Assembly: GCF_019279795.1 (NCBI RefSeq)
Contig: NC_056748.1
Span: forward strand, 704,619,595-704,683,594
Reading direction: 5' to 3'
DNA from: Protopterus annectens
Taxonomy: Eukaryota > Chordata > Ceratodontiformes > Protopteridae
DNA: 64,000 bases
The position numbers and the translations under genes were made by a program. Shown here piece after piece: positions 24,309 to 35,581 of the stretch. Each line of letters starts with the position of its first letter. The stretch's first letter is position 1. The notes beneath the pieces were generated by a model. The model made no database searches and had not been told where the DNA came from. It saw nothing but the letters and a program-made list of their open reading frames with translations.

Positions 24309-24650
24309 CCCAGTGGTGTAGCAGATAGTATTGTTGCCTCACTGCAAAAGGTTCTCTGGTTTGATTCTTGGCTGGGGTGCCTTCTGTTTGGAGTTTGCAT
24401 GTCCTCTCTGTGTTCATGTGGGTTTTCTCCAGGTGCTCTGTTTTTTTCCCACACCCCAAAGACATGGATTAGGTGGATTGGATACTCTTAATTGACCATA
24501 AGTGTGAGTGTGTGAGTGGTATGGAAGAAGAACCTTGGCAGAGATAGCCACCTGGTGGTGTGAACCTTGTCTCTAGATGATTGCCACTGTTGAAGTGACA
24601 CCCTGACACCATGTGGACAATTGGAAAAGGTGTTATGAATGGATGTGTGG
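24309..24650 (+). mobile_element. V-SINE-type SINE with target-site duplication, alternative 3' part
   Basis: CCCAGTGGTGTAGCAGATAG and GGTTTGATTCTTGGCTGGG form the tRNA-like head. The conserved centre follows (GTGCCTTCTGTTTGGAGTTT, CCAAAGACATGGATTAGG). Unlike the other copies, it continues with TTAATTGACCATAAGTGTGA and about 150 bp of further sequence instead of the L2-like end. It is bracketed by ATTCTGGAGCATTAG (24294-24308) and ATTCTGGAACATTAG (24651-24665), a 15-bp target duplication with one mismatch, which fixes both ends. Confidence 0.88.
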
Positions 24651-24665
24651 ATTCTGGAACATTAG

Positions 24666-26934
24666 CTGCTGAAATAAATTGTATTGAGTCATCCACTGTG
24701 CAGATATTTGTACTGGGACACATATCCCAGTACGGGATGTAGATCATCTTTAACTCATTCCTTTAACCACTAATTTATGCCACAAGGAGGTCATATCTGT
24801 ACTAAGGACAAAGCCTTTTTTACGCATACTAAATATGAAATTAGTTAGCAAGCAGCATTTTAAAACAGCATTTGTGTTTATGATGAAGGACAGGAGGGGG
24901 TTCATTAATAAAGCAAAAAGACTTAAGAAGTTGTGTAGGTGACCTAAGGTATGTGTAAGAAAAAGAAACTGCTATTTTCTGTACAGCTTTCAAACAAAAA
25001 GTTGAGACTAGATCCATAGAAAATGAATAGTCACACACAAGTACATTATCATCAGAGGGGGGAATAAACATTGAGAGGGAGGGGCCTAATGAAAATTCTT
25101 CAGTGAAATGCCTAGCATCAATTGCACTGATAACACACCTAGTTACAAACATCAGGTAAGGATGATCTCTTTCTGTGCTTTCCTGGACTCTGGTGGTTGA
25201 ATAAGGGAAGACTAAAGGACAAACCACGTAGACTTCTTTCTTCATTGGGACTGAAATATACGTTTTTCTAAGCATCTTGGATTATGGTGGTAGGTATTAG
25301 AACATGAGAATGCACAATGTCTAAAAGAAGTCACTGCTGTCCATGACTTTTCTTTTCTAGCCTTTTTTTCTTAGGCCTAGTTTATATTTTAATATGTCCG
25401 TCTGTATTTAGTGACTCACAACAATAGCCTCTAATGTCACACTTGCCATGTCATACACAAGAAGAGAGATTAAAATCCACAGAATGCCCAATTGAAAGCA
25501 GACCTAGGTTAAGGACTCTTTCACTGACCACAAGTAGTACTTCATTTGATGAAAAAGCACAACCAAGAACATGTTCCCATCTTCTTCTGAGTGAATAAGT
25601 GACAGCAGACAGTGTCTATTCTAGATTCTTCTGCTTCTTAAAGAGTGCATTGTAAGAGTACATCATGTTCAGTAAGAACTTTAAAAGTCCAGCTTATACA
25701 TTTTTATCTGCATATTTTAAGTAAATTATTGGATTTTTTTTGGATGCAAAGATAAATATATATTTGTTACAAATCTTGGTAGAACCTATAAAATATAAGC
25801 CGGGAAGCCCCCTACCAAAAATGTTATATCCATTTCAGTATAATTCTAACTTTTTGAAAGTGTTTTTCCTCCAAGCCCTACTTGTGACCCAGGATGATTT
25901 TTTTGCTTCACTTACAGCAGCAGGTGAGGTAACACAGGATGTGTGGCTTAATTGGTTGCATTTTTTTTCTGCTCAAGTTTAACATTTTGCAAATTATAAT
26001 ACAGAAAGTATGAGTTTATAGTTTCATCTGCCCGTGTTTTATCAGAACATCATCGATTCTGCCTCAGATTTTTGACTTATCCCTCATTTTGTTTTTTGTT
26101 TTTCTGATAAATCACTGAGGATTACAGTAAATAAGTAATGACAGACATTAGAGTTGAATACATCTTATTATTTTGAAAATGCATCTTGTTGCAAAATCTG
26201 TTGTTCTATCAACTTTCTAAGTGGATTAGAGAAATGTTTAATTATTATCCCTGATCTGAGGCCTTTGTCCCTCATTAGTTTTGACTTTCTCCATGACTTT
26301 TGGGCAAAGATTTTGAGAGCTATGCAGGAATGCAAAGTCAGAAGTGTGGTTTCAATGAGAAATATCTGAGGCTATTTTATTTAACATAGACTGGTTTGCA
26401 TTTTTCACTAAGGTAGGCCATTGGAGAATCCATATCTAAATTTGTATTCAGGCCATGAGGTTATTAGCCAGTATCGCTGTTTGAAGCCACTACTTTGTGA
26501 ATATTGGTGCTTCATCTGTTAGCATAATGGAAGGATGTAGGAGGTGGCTATGTCCTTGGAAAAAGCATCTCATTAAGTATGCATCAGTAATTGTTTGGCA
26601 ATTACTGGATGCATATAGCCTGGGCAGTCTAGTGGCATGGATCCATATTACACTGCAAAATAGTCTAACTGTTCTTAAACACAGCCTTTACACTAGGGTA
26701 GTTGCTTTACAAAAAAGTATATTTTAACTGCATCATAATGCAGGAAGAGCTATTATAGGTTTATGCTTTGAAATTAATTATACAATGACTGCCCATTAAT
26801 ATTCAAAAATGAGCACACTGATTGGTCAGCCCAACCAGCGTGCCCGATGTAAATCTGAGAATATACCAACGGAAACATTTTTCCATTAATATATCTCATA
26901 AATGTTTTACATTTCTTTCTTTTTTTTAATAAAA
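24666..26934. other. Unassigned DNA with one 144-codon minus-strand frame
   Basis: No recognised repeat. The frame at 24841-25275 (minus) is the longest non-repeat open frame in the window's first half. It has a hydrophobic stretch and a segment (CDYSFSMDLVSTFCLKA) that faintly recalls the post-catalytic region of CR1/L2 reverse transcriptases. The resemblance is too weak for a call. Nothing else stands out. Confidence 0.4.
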
Positions 26935-27105
26935 TAACAAAACAGAAGACCTCAAACGAACGAGGGAGATGGTGCAGACAAAAATAAAAGGATAATCAGG
27001 TACAGTCTGCAAAACTGTAGAAACTTACCTGATTATCATTTTATTTTGTCTGTCCTGGCTCTCCCAAACATTAAAAGTCTCCCAGTTTGTTTAGTTTTTT
27101 GTTTT
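26935..27105. repeat. Large imperfect palindrome (foldback)
   Basis: GACAAAAATAAAAGGATAATCAGGTA on the left (to about 27002) is inverted on the right (from about 27028) as TACCTGATTATC...TTATTTTGTCTG, with a spacer of about 25 bp. Weaker complementarity continues outward through GAGGGAGA/TCTCCC and runs of A and T, giving arms of roughly 65-80 bp. It could be a MITE or two inverted copies of one repeat. It is not coding. Confidence 0.75.
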
Positions 27106-27332
27106 GTTTTCAATAAATAAAAAAAAGCAACAGAGATCTTCCTTTCTCCATTGCTTTCTTTGCAAAGCACTGATGTACTGCGTAACTGTGGAAACACAAG
27201 TCCCATACGCATGCACAGTACATCAGAAAAGCCCCAGGATACCAGAAAAATGCAGAAGGGCACCATGGAGGCATTATACAAAGACATTATTTAAGAAAAG
27301 TTAATTTTTTTCTTAAATAATTTTTAAGGGTT

Positions 27333-27474
27333 GGGAGGGTGGCCTAATGGTTAAGGTGTTTGCCTTACAAACGCAAGGTGCAGGGTTTGAGTCTCACAAG
27401 GGATAATTGGCTAAGCTTAAAATGGCTCATAAGAGCAGTTAGCTTAGTACTAATCTATGAACCTATGAACCTAT
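27333..27474 (+). mobile_element. tRNA-derived SINE with CR1-like 3' tail
   Basis: The head GGTGGCCTAATGGTTAAGG (A-box-like) and GGTTTGAGTCTCAC (B-box-like) resemble a tRNA, but the rest does not fold as one. The body (GGCTAAGCTTAAAATGGCTC) leads to TTAGCTTAGTACTAATC and then repeats of TATGAACC. This end matches the 3' end of the CR1 copies at 38.4 and 41.5 kb (AGCCTAGTACC...CCTATGAACCTAT). It is therefore a SINE that probably uses CR1 machinery. A minus-strand copy lies at 28.78 kb. Confidence 0.85.
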
Positions 27475-27489
27475 AATGTCATTGTATAA

Positions 27490-27637
27490 TAGCAATAACC
27501 GACTCCGTGGTTGTGGTATATTGAAATTTACGTACTGTCGGCTTTATTTAAACAATCGGGCTTCGTCCTCATGATAAAACCAAACCAACTCTAGGTAAAT
27601 CCTCAATATACCACACCAATGTCAACAGTTATTGCGT
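27490..27637. mobile_element. Short inverted-repeat (MITE-like) element
   Basis: GCAATAACCGACTCCGTGGT then TGTGGTATATTGA on the left is inverted on the right as TCAATATACCACACC then GTCAACAGTTATTGC, giving arms of about 33 bp. The ~80-bp centre carries GGGCTTCGTCCTCATG. It has no coding capacity. It is directly next to the SINE at 27333-27474. Confidence 0.75.
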
Positions 27638-28604
27638 AAATAACCCCTAGGTATGAAGGTGGGGGCAGTCAAAAACATGATATGCATTTGGGTAGGGCCC
27701 TCCCAAGTTGTGTTGCATATCCTGGGTTCCAAACTAATGAAAACTTTGACCTGGGCAGTTCCACTATGTACAGCACAAAGCAGAAATAACTGGCTTAGAA
27801 ATTCGATCTTAATATGAATGTGTGGTCTGTACTTGTAAGTAATACATCTCTGAAGTTTGCTGCCTTATTTAACACTGCAGAAAATTTACCCTACAGTCAA
27901 TGAGACTTAACATTTCGTGTAGATACTTGTACAGGCAGTTGTAATCAGATACATGTCTCATTGTCAGTAGAAATTATGAAACATCAATGTCAATTACATG
28001 TTACAGATAACAGCAGTTTTGGTGACACTATGTAATACTTTAGTATACACAGAAAAGTATCTTACAGTATGGAATAAAGACATAAGCCACTAGGACCACT
28101 GCATCCCAGTTAATACGATATACATAACAGCAGTAAACAGTTACAAAAGGTACATATTCATTGATGGTACAACATTTCATCAAGTGGAGTTACACTTTAC
28201 CCAAACCCTAACAATAAAATAGTAGCTATGGCTTCATTTAAATGACATTTTCAAACATGGTTTACTCCAGCAGAAATACTTTGCCATCAGAAACTAAAGA
28301 TTTGTGTTTCACCTCTCTGCTGTACCATAGTAATACAAGCTGACTGTAACTCTGCCCTTAACCCTAACATGCATCATAAATTAAAAATACCCTTACTGTA
28401 AGACTGCCACTACAAAAGAAGCTCAGACACTCACCAGGCACACATGCACACACTCACTAAATCTATCCCCTAGCCTAACCCTAAATCTGAACACTCACAA
28501 TCGCACATACTTTATCCTCCTTACCTAAACCTTTCTATAACCCACACATCTTCGCAAACACTCACATGCATACACATGTACTGACACACATACACACGTG
28601 TGCG
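27638..28604. other. Unassigned non-coding DNA
   Basis: No gene or recognised repeat. From about 28430 the sequence becomes CA-rich and grades into the microsatellite. Confidence 0.55.
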
Positions 28605-28661
<57 letters not shown>

Positions 28662-28677
28662 ACACACACACACACCC
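28605..28677. repeat. (CA)n microsatellite
   Basis: About 35 CA units with one CT interruption, preceded by ACACGTGTGCGCGTA. Confidence 0.96.
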
Positions 28678-28778
28678 ATATATGTGTGTGTCCCTGCTTC
28701 TCTCTATGCTTACTCCTCAGACTGGCTGTTTCAAAGGACATATTGCTACCTATCTTGTCACTGGCTGTGCAGTTCTTA

Positions 28779-28914
28779 TAGGTTTCTAGATTAGTATTAG
28801 GCTAACTGCCTTTGTGCGCCATTTTAAGCCTAGCTGATTAACTGATGTAAGAATCAAACCCTACACCTTGTGTCTGTAAGGCAAATATCTTAACCATTAT
28901 GTCAACCTCCCTCT
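28779..28914 (-). mobile_element. tRNA-derived SINE with CR1-like tail (antisense)
   Basis: On the minus strand, AGGGAGGTTGACATAATGGT and GGGTTTGATTCTTACA are followed by GCTAGGCTTAAAATGGCGCA and CAGTTAGCCTAATACTAATC. This is the same order as the copy at 27.33 kb. The CR1-like terminal repeats are reduced to about one unit. Confidence 0.82.
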
Positions 28915-29682
28915 GTTAACAGTAACCAGGAACTTGAAGAAATGGAAGCAGTTGATCATATGGTAGGTTATTTTGAAATGGGATAATTTAATAGAAGCAG
29001 CACTGTATAGTCCGTCATTATCATACCGACACTATTACACATTTACTTTACGAACCACGTTATGTAAGTCACAACTACAAAAAGAAGTGCCATGCTAAAG
29101 GTCAATTCCTATTCACTGAGCTCCTTGTCCATGTAATTTAACTTATAAATTAATATAGTTTCCTCCTCTGACTGCCTCTGAAAATGCTCCTTAACCTTGT
29201 ATTATACCCCTTCAACAAAGCATCAGTAAGTGAATGAATAAATGAATAAAAGTATCTCTTACTTGGCTTTCCACAAGATTTTAAAAACTCCTTGTTCCAT
29301 AACATTTAGTTATACTGCTCTAAAGCTGTTGCAATGATTTTTTTAGATGTTTAGCTCTTTTACAGTTAGTGCAGTGAATAAAAATCTGAAAGCTCATCTT
29401 GAAAATAAAAATGTTTTCCCCAGTCTTAGTGATGACATTCTTTCTGCCCTATGTTCATTGTTCTTGTAACACTTTGACTTGCTGCAATGAATGATATTAA
29501 TCAATTCCTCATTAATATTATTTACGCTGTCTTTGCACTGTCTGCTTCAAGAACTGAGAGAGCTGGTAGTATCACAAACTAATATTTTTTAACAATTAAT
29601 TAGAATAAGGTAAGACAGAAAAATAACAGATGGGATCCTCTTTTCAAGAGAAGAAGCAGAAATATAGGGTCAAAATTTATTT
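28915..29682. other. Unassigned non-coding DNA
   Basis: No gene or recognised repeat, apart from a short AATGAATAAATGAATAAA run at about 29230. Confidence 0.55.
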
Positions 29683-32600
29683 TTCTTTATTTATTTTATT
29701 TTACATTTGTTGACCGGGCTAGTCTAGCTGGAAATATGTCCATTTTCAGTAGAGGCCCGGGGAGAAAATCTCCACTAGTAATACTAAACAGTAATAAAAA
29801 AGCAATCATAACTCTAGACAAGATAATAAAGGATTACAAAACAACACTAAAAAGCAGTAATAACACAAGTAAATAAAAAAAAATTCCAAATATCGGCATA
29901 CAGGATAAAACAACTCATTTTATAGTATGATAAAAGAGATCATTTACAGTAGATTATACATGATGTTACCATAGGTAGTTCATTGAAGTTTCCAAGATTG
30001 AGATTTCTGCTTTCATAGGTAGTAAGCAGAGTTAATTTATTAAACGAAATCGGATCTTGGAGATAACAATAGAGAGGGCTACAGAATTAATCAGGGTTGC
30101 TGCAGGGGCATAACCAACGAGATCTGAGGTGTCTTTTGAGATTTTGTTTAAAGAGGGGTAGGGAGATAAGTGAAGTGAGTTCATTAGGTAGTAGGTTCCA
30201 GTTTTTTCCAGCAGTGTTTGAGAACACAGAATCCCCTGCCAAGTTGTTGGCCTTGCTTATACTAGAGGTTTCTTTGAAGATCGTAAGGTATTAAAATTTT
30301 TGTAGGGGATAATGAGGTTAGAAAGTATAGGATTGTTGTTAGGTTGATTTTGGATCTTATGGACAGTGGTAAGCTGGGAGAGATGGAGTTGGTTTTGTAG
30401 TTCGAGCCAACCTAGCTGCTTTAGATTCTGACAGTGGTGAGTTCTAAAGGGATTCCCAGTGGCAAATCTGGCAAGGTTGTTGTAGGAGTTAGCTAATCTG
30501 AGAAGATAATTTTTTTCAGGTTAGTGTATATGGGCGAGACGTAAAGAAGAGTTGAGATTAGATGGGAGTGGGCGATTGTGGTTCTAGCTATAGGAGTCAG
30601 GAAGGATTTAATCCTGTAGAGGGAGCCCATTTTTCTGTTAACTGTTTTTATAGTGTTGTTAATATGGCTATCAAAGGTAAGGTTATTATCTATTGTAATT
30701 CCTAAGAGTTTGGTGGTGGAGTCGGGGGATATGAGGGTGCCATTGTTAGATATTACTGAGAATTCTATAGGGGAGGACTTGCTGGTAGGAGTAAAGAGTA
30801 GGAGCTTAGTTTTTTTTGGGATTCAAGAGGAGACAACGTTTTAAGAACCATGTCTCCACTGTGTTAAATACTTTCTGAGTCAGGGATTGGAGTTCTGAAG
30901 AGGAATTGGCTGAGCATATGAGTGTAGAATTGTCAGCATATTGAATACTGGTAGCTTGAGGAATAGCTAAGTAGATTGATAAAAAGTGAGAAAAGGAGAG
31001 GACCTAGAATGGAGCCCTGAGGGACTCCAAGGGTGACTGGCAGGTGTGATGATAGGCTGTGCTCCCAGACCACTGCCTGCTGCCTATTGCTGAGGTAGGA
31101 ATTGAACCATTGTACAGCCTGAGTGACAAGAGAAAGGGATTTGAGAATATTTATTAGGAGAGGGTGGTTTACCATATCAAAAGCTTTTGAGAGATCAATG
31201 AAGAGTGCCAAAGAGAAGATGTTATTATTATGGTTTCTATTAATGGAATCGGTGAAGGATAAAAGGGCAGTGGTGGTACTGTGAAATGGCCTGAAGCCAT
31301 GTTGGCTATTAGCTAGTATGTTGTGCTGAATTAAATGGTCTAGAAGCTGATGATGAATACATTTTTCCATAATTTTTGCTAAGGGTGATAGAAGGGCTAT
31401 GGGCCGATAGTTAGAATATTCATTTGAGTTACCAACTTTGTGTAGGAGAATAATGTGAGAGATTTTCCAGATGTCTGGGATAGTTCCCTCAATAATGGTT
31501 CTGTTTATAAGGATGGATATAGGATAGGCTACAGCTTTTGCAGCTTTTTGTAGATGATCAGAAGGTATCTGGTCAACAGAAGGAGTACACGGCTTAATTT
31601 TTTGGATAAGTTTATAGATGAAGGTAGTAGAAATGGGTTGTAGTTGGAAAGTATGGAGACAACTAGGAATGGGGGTAGAAAGGCTTGAGCTATCTGGGGA
31701 TAGCTGAGTGACTAGATATTGTATGGCCTCTGTGAAGAAGGTATTGAGGGCATTGGCAGTTTGATGGGGAGTGTTAAGACTGGCCCCTAGTGGAGTTGGA
31801 GAACTAGAGTGACCTGGTTGAAGGAGTTTATTGATACTTGCCCAGATCTTTTGTGGATTATTTTGGTGGGTTTGCTGTAGTTTACAGCAGAAGTTCTTTT
31901 TGTCTGAAAGTATGGCTTTTTTGTTATATTTCTCAATTGCCTAAAAGTTTGCTGCTCTGAGATGATTTTGATAGCTCGCCACCTAGTCCAAGATTTGTTT
32001 CTGAGTAGGATTTTTTGTCTGGTTTCTTTTGAGAGCCAAGGGGCTGGTTTTGACTTGATTCTAATAGAGCGTTTAGGAGCATATTGATCAAGGATGGTTA
32101 AAAATTTAGAGTTGAAGTATTTAACAGCCTCTTCAAGTGGGAGCATTTTTAGAGGGTTCCAGTCACAAGCACTCAGTTCACTTTGGAATAGCACAGGGTT
32201 AAAGTGTTTGGTGGTCCGTGAGATCTTATATGTGGGGGGGGGGTTGGAAATGTCATTTTTTTTGCCTGATAATGTAGGTAAATGAGTGATCGCTTACATC
32301 ATCAGGTAAGGTTCCTACCTTATATGTTTGGTGGTGTTTATTAATAAGAATCCAATCTAAGGTGCTCTCTTTTTTGTTTGGTTTATTAATTCTGGTTGTA
32401 GAGTTGATGGTTTGAGAGAAACCATAAAGGTTAATATGGGAAGTAGGATTTACAGTATTGACACACTTCCAGTCAATTTTAAAGTCCCCTAGTATTATTG
32501 CTTCTTGTGGTTAAGTTGTTGACACCAGCCTAGGATTTCCTCTATTATATTGGTGTTATTACCCGGAGGTAGGTAGATACAGATAATGTATAAGGATTTA

Positions 32601-33420
32601 CTAGGGTTGAGTTGAAGTCTGGAAATAAGGACTTCTGCATTATTATCCAGAGGTGGGTTATAAGGTGAAGAGGTAGGTGATTTGTAGCCCATCTTTAAAT
32701 AGAATTAATACTCCTCCTCCCTTGCACTTTGTGCGGTCTTGTCTCAATATATTATATCCTGGAGGGATGATTTCATTATCTTTAGTTGCAGGTTTAACCA
32801 TGTTTCTGTCAAACATAGGATGTCAAAGGAATGAACATCTAAGAGAGCATGGAGATGGGTGACTTTATTGTTTAAGATGTGGATGTTAAGATGTGTTAAA
32901 AGGAGTGAAATGGGAAGTCTAGTAAGGATTAGTGGGATAGAGGGATTGGGGCTATGAGATTCTATAGTTGAGACATTTGTTGGGCCAGGATTAGGATAGA
33001 TGTCACCATCTTTTAAGGAGAGGTTTTTTTAGTCTTAGTGTGGGATTATGTATATTACTAATTGGATATTTAACTTTCCTTACTGTAAGATTATTATATT
33101 TAATGTGTGTGAATCTATGGTATTTGGCTAGCAGGTAGCTAGGTATGGCTATGATATTTATATGATTGTGGGAGAGAGTAAGAGTCTATGTGGTTTTTTG
33201 TTTAGGAGGGAAGTGAAGCTGAGAATGAGTCAGGTTTTCAAAGGAGGAAAGGAGGTAGGCTGAGGTTAGAACATGTATGAGTGTGGTAATGAGTAGTAGA
33301 TTGGTTAGGGTAGTGTGCTGTTGGCATGATCTAAGTATGGATTAAACTAATTTAAAAAAGGTAGGATTAGAATAGGACAAGAAGAGAGGTAAAGGATATG
33401 TTCAGTTTGTCTAAGTGGAA
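29683..33420 (-). mobile_element. L2-like LINE, nearly complete (antisense, copy 1)
   Basis: On the minus strand the order is a C/T-rich 5' region, an apurinic-like endonuclease, a reverse transcriptase and a 3' end. The 3' end reads TTTCTCCCCGGGCCTCTACT, GAAAATGGAC, and GGTCAACAAATGTAAAATAA followed by A-rich repeats. It is the same family as the plus-strand copy at 53.6-57.8 kb: shared peptides include PPGNN..IIEEIL, QHGFRP..TTALLSFT and the same tail. It belongs to the CR1/L2/Jockey group, and the L2-like label is inferred from the motifs. The 5' limit is uncertain and may extend to about 33.9 kb. Confidence 0.85.
30930..32900 (-). pseudogene. L2-like LINE polyprotein remnant (endonuclease plus reverse transcriptase)
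   Basis: The minus strand encodes, in order, an APE-type endonuclease and a reverse transcriptase. The endonuclease shows LCLTETWLN near 32.8 kb, PPGYNILRQDR, GGGVLILF and YLPPGNNTNIIEEIL near 32.56 kb. The polymerase part shows QHGFRPFHSTTTALLSFTDS, LFIDLSKAFDMVNHPLL and LGVPQGSILGPLLFSLFIN (31370-30970). The catalytic box reads YADN at about 30929-30940 in place of YADD, so the second Asp is lost. Stops and frameshifts divide it. The enzyme would normally nick DNA and copy LINE RNA onto the nick, and this copy cannot. Confidence 0.83.
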
Positions 33421-34806
33421 GGAATTTGTGAATGGCTAGGTATAAGGAGGGGTGTGGTTCCAATTATTTAGAGTGGGGGGAATGTCTGATTGGTAGGATG
33501 GGGAAGTGGGTGTGGTAAGGAAGTATAAGTCTAAGACCACTGGGGGTGGGTGGAATTTGGGGGTAGGGGAGCATAGTGAGCCCTTAGGACAAATGGAGCA
33601 GGTAGAGACAAGAGAAGGAGGAATGTTAAGAAGAATAATTAGTGAAAAGGCTTAGAATATAAGGTAAAGTAATGTTAGAGGTGAGTAGAGAGGTTGGGGC
33701 TAAGAGGGAGGAAGAAAGAGGGGGGTTTGGTAGGTGAAACAGAATAGTTAAAAAGATGAAGTGGAGTGCAATAGATTAGTTAAAAAGATGAAGTGCAGAA
33801 TTCTTAACAATAAACTTATCCAAGGGATTGGAAAAGACTAGGTTCAGAGGTGGGAGGCAAACTGGTAGGGCTGGGTAAGGATACCACCTAGTGGAAAAGC
33901 TCTGAAGTACAGTAGAAGATTCTAAGAGGGAGAGGACAGGCCAGGGATTAGAATCTAAGAGGTTAGAAGTAAGGTACTATGCTAGCATTGAGGAAGGGTA
34001 CTCAGTCTATAAGGGAATGGCTGCAAGCTATCCTGGCTTAAAAGTGACCTATTAGCCACCACAAATTAGTTGTAACAATTCTAGAATATACTGTGAGGTT
34101 GGGATGCAAATGTACTGTTTTGCTTCCTTTTTAAAGGTTTTGGGGAGCAGGATGGTAGATGCAAAATTGCAGATTCCTAATTTTGGTCTCAGTTGCTATC
34201 AGAATCATGGAATCACTGCTGAATCACTGCCAAAGGAAATAATTTTGAATATCTGGAAGCATAATAAACTTTGATTCACAGTAGAAACACTGCACAAAAC
34301 AAAACTAATAGATTTTACCATTCATTGAGGCAGAAAATAATTAATGAAGCATAGATCCGTTCACTTTATTAGACGTATCTCCAAAACTTTCCAAAATATC
34401 AACTTGACATTTCATAAAAGATTGTATAATGAATTCCATAGAAACTGCATTAATCAATTACACATGCAAATAGCTAAATCATAGTCTGAAACCCAGACTA
34501 CCGATGCCTTTTTAATAGTCCCACCATACAGCGCACGTTATTACAGACGTTCATTCATACAAAAAAAATACTCTCAGTCTTTTTCATTATTCAGTCCTTA
34601 TGATGCCCAAATTACTTATCTTAGATACATCAGACTTAATTTTGTTTTGGAAGCCTTTTTATTTTTGGATCCTTGCCTCTTCTAATGACTCCATATCTCT
34701 TTTTTCCATAAAGCAATGCTAAGCAAAACTCCACTTTTCTATCCAAGTGATATCATTGTTAGCTGCTTCTTGAACAAAATGTTGTAGCATGTTCTTGCGT
34801 CTATAA

Positions 34807-34807
<1 letters not shown>
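33421..34807. other. Unassigned DNA, purine-rich at left
   Basis: From 33.4 to about 33.95 kb the plus strand is strongly G/A-rich. It may be the extreme 5' part of the antisense L2-like LINE. Beyond 34.0 kb nothing is recognised. Confidence 0.45.

Positions 34808-34846
<39 letters not shown>
34808..34846. repeat. (TA)n block 1
   Basis: About 19 TA units ending exactly at the GGGTCC start of the foldback element. Confidence 0.95.
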
Positions 34847-34848
<2 letters not shown>

Positions 34849-35324
34849 GTCCACTTTTTAATTTCGAAATACCAAAATCTTGACTTTCAAAATACCGATT
34901 CCAAATAGTCGAGATTCTGAAATCTCAAAATTAAAAAGTTAAAAAAAAAAAAAAAAAAAACCCCAGCTAAGATAATGTTTTTGCAGGGGGGCAAGTACCC
35001 CTGCACCCCCCACGTGGGGGGCTGTACCCCCCCACCCCCCTACTTAAATATGCCAACTCTGAGATTGCGCTACAGTGAAGAGAATGGTAATGCTCCTGTT
35101 CTGCTTACCATTCTCTTCACTGTAGCATGATCTCGGAGTTGGTATATTAAAGTAGGGAGGTGTGGGATGCTTGCCCCCCACCTGGGGGGTGCAAGCCCCC
35201 CTACAAAAACATTAATTTAGCTGTTTTTAGTTGTTTTTCACTTTTGAGATTCCAAAATCTCTATGTTTTGAGTTTGGTATCTCAAAACTCGAGATTTTGG
35301 TATTTCAAAATTAAAAAGTGGACC

Positions 35325-35325
<1 letters not shown>
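34847..35325. mobile_element. Foldback element with GGGTC ends (copy 2), almost entirely palindromic
   Basis: It starts GGGTCCACTTTTTAATTTCG and ends with the inverse (AAATTAAAAAGTGGACC). The inner parts also pair. TGCACCCCCCACGTGGGGGG, CCAACTCTGAGATTGCGCTA and CAGTGAAGAGAATGGTAA on the left recur inverted as TTACCATTCTCTTCACTGTA, GATCTCGGAGTTGG and GCCCCCCACCTGGGG on the right. Only about 14 bp separate the arms, at 35088-35105. The whole 479 bp is thus one long imperfect hairpin. It shares the CCAACTCTGAGAT core with copies 1 and 3. There is no ORF of its own. Confidence 0.88.

Positions 35326-35401
<76 letters not shown>
35326..35401. repeat. (TA)n block 2
   Basis: About 37 TA units with one TG step, starting right after the foldback element. 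Confidence 0.95.
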
Positions 35402-35402
<1 letters not shown>

Positions 35403-35516
35403 GTTTGTGTTTTAACATATCCTTGTATCTGTAAATATATGTTGTTTATTTCTTATGTGATCCTATTCACCCAGTTTGTCCCTGCAAATGGTTTACTGAA
35501 ATCAGAGCAGTGCCTC

Positions 35517-35521
<5 letters not shown>

Positions 35522-35579
<58 letters not shown>
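35522..35579. repeat. (TA)n block 3
   Basis: About 29 perfect TA units, ending at the GGGTC start of foldback copy 3. Confidence 0.95.

Positions 35580-35581
<2 letters not shown>

Noticed and set aside
27333-27400. tRNA gene
   Set aside because: The A- and B-box-like segments lie in a repeated unit with a LINE-like tail and do not form a full cloverleaf. It is a SINE head.
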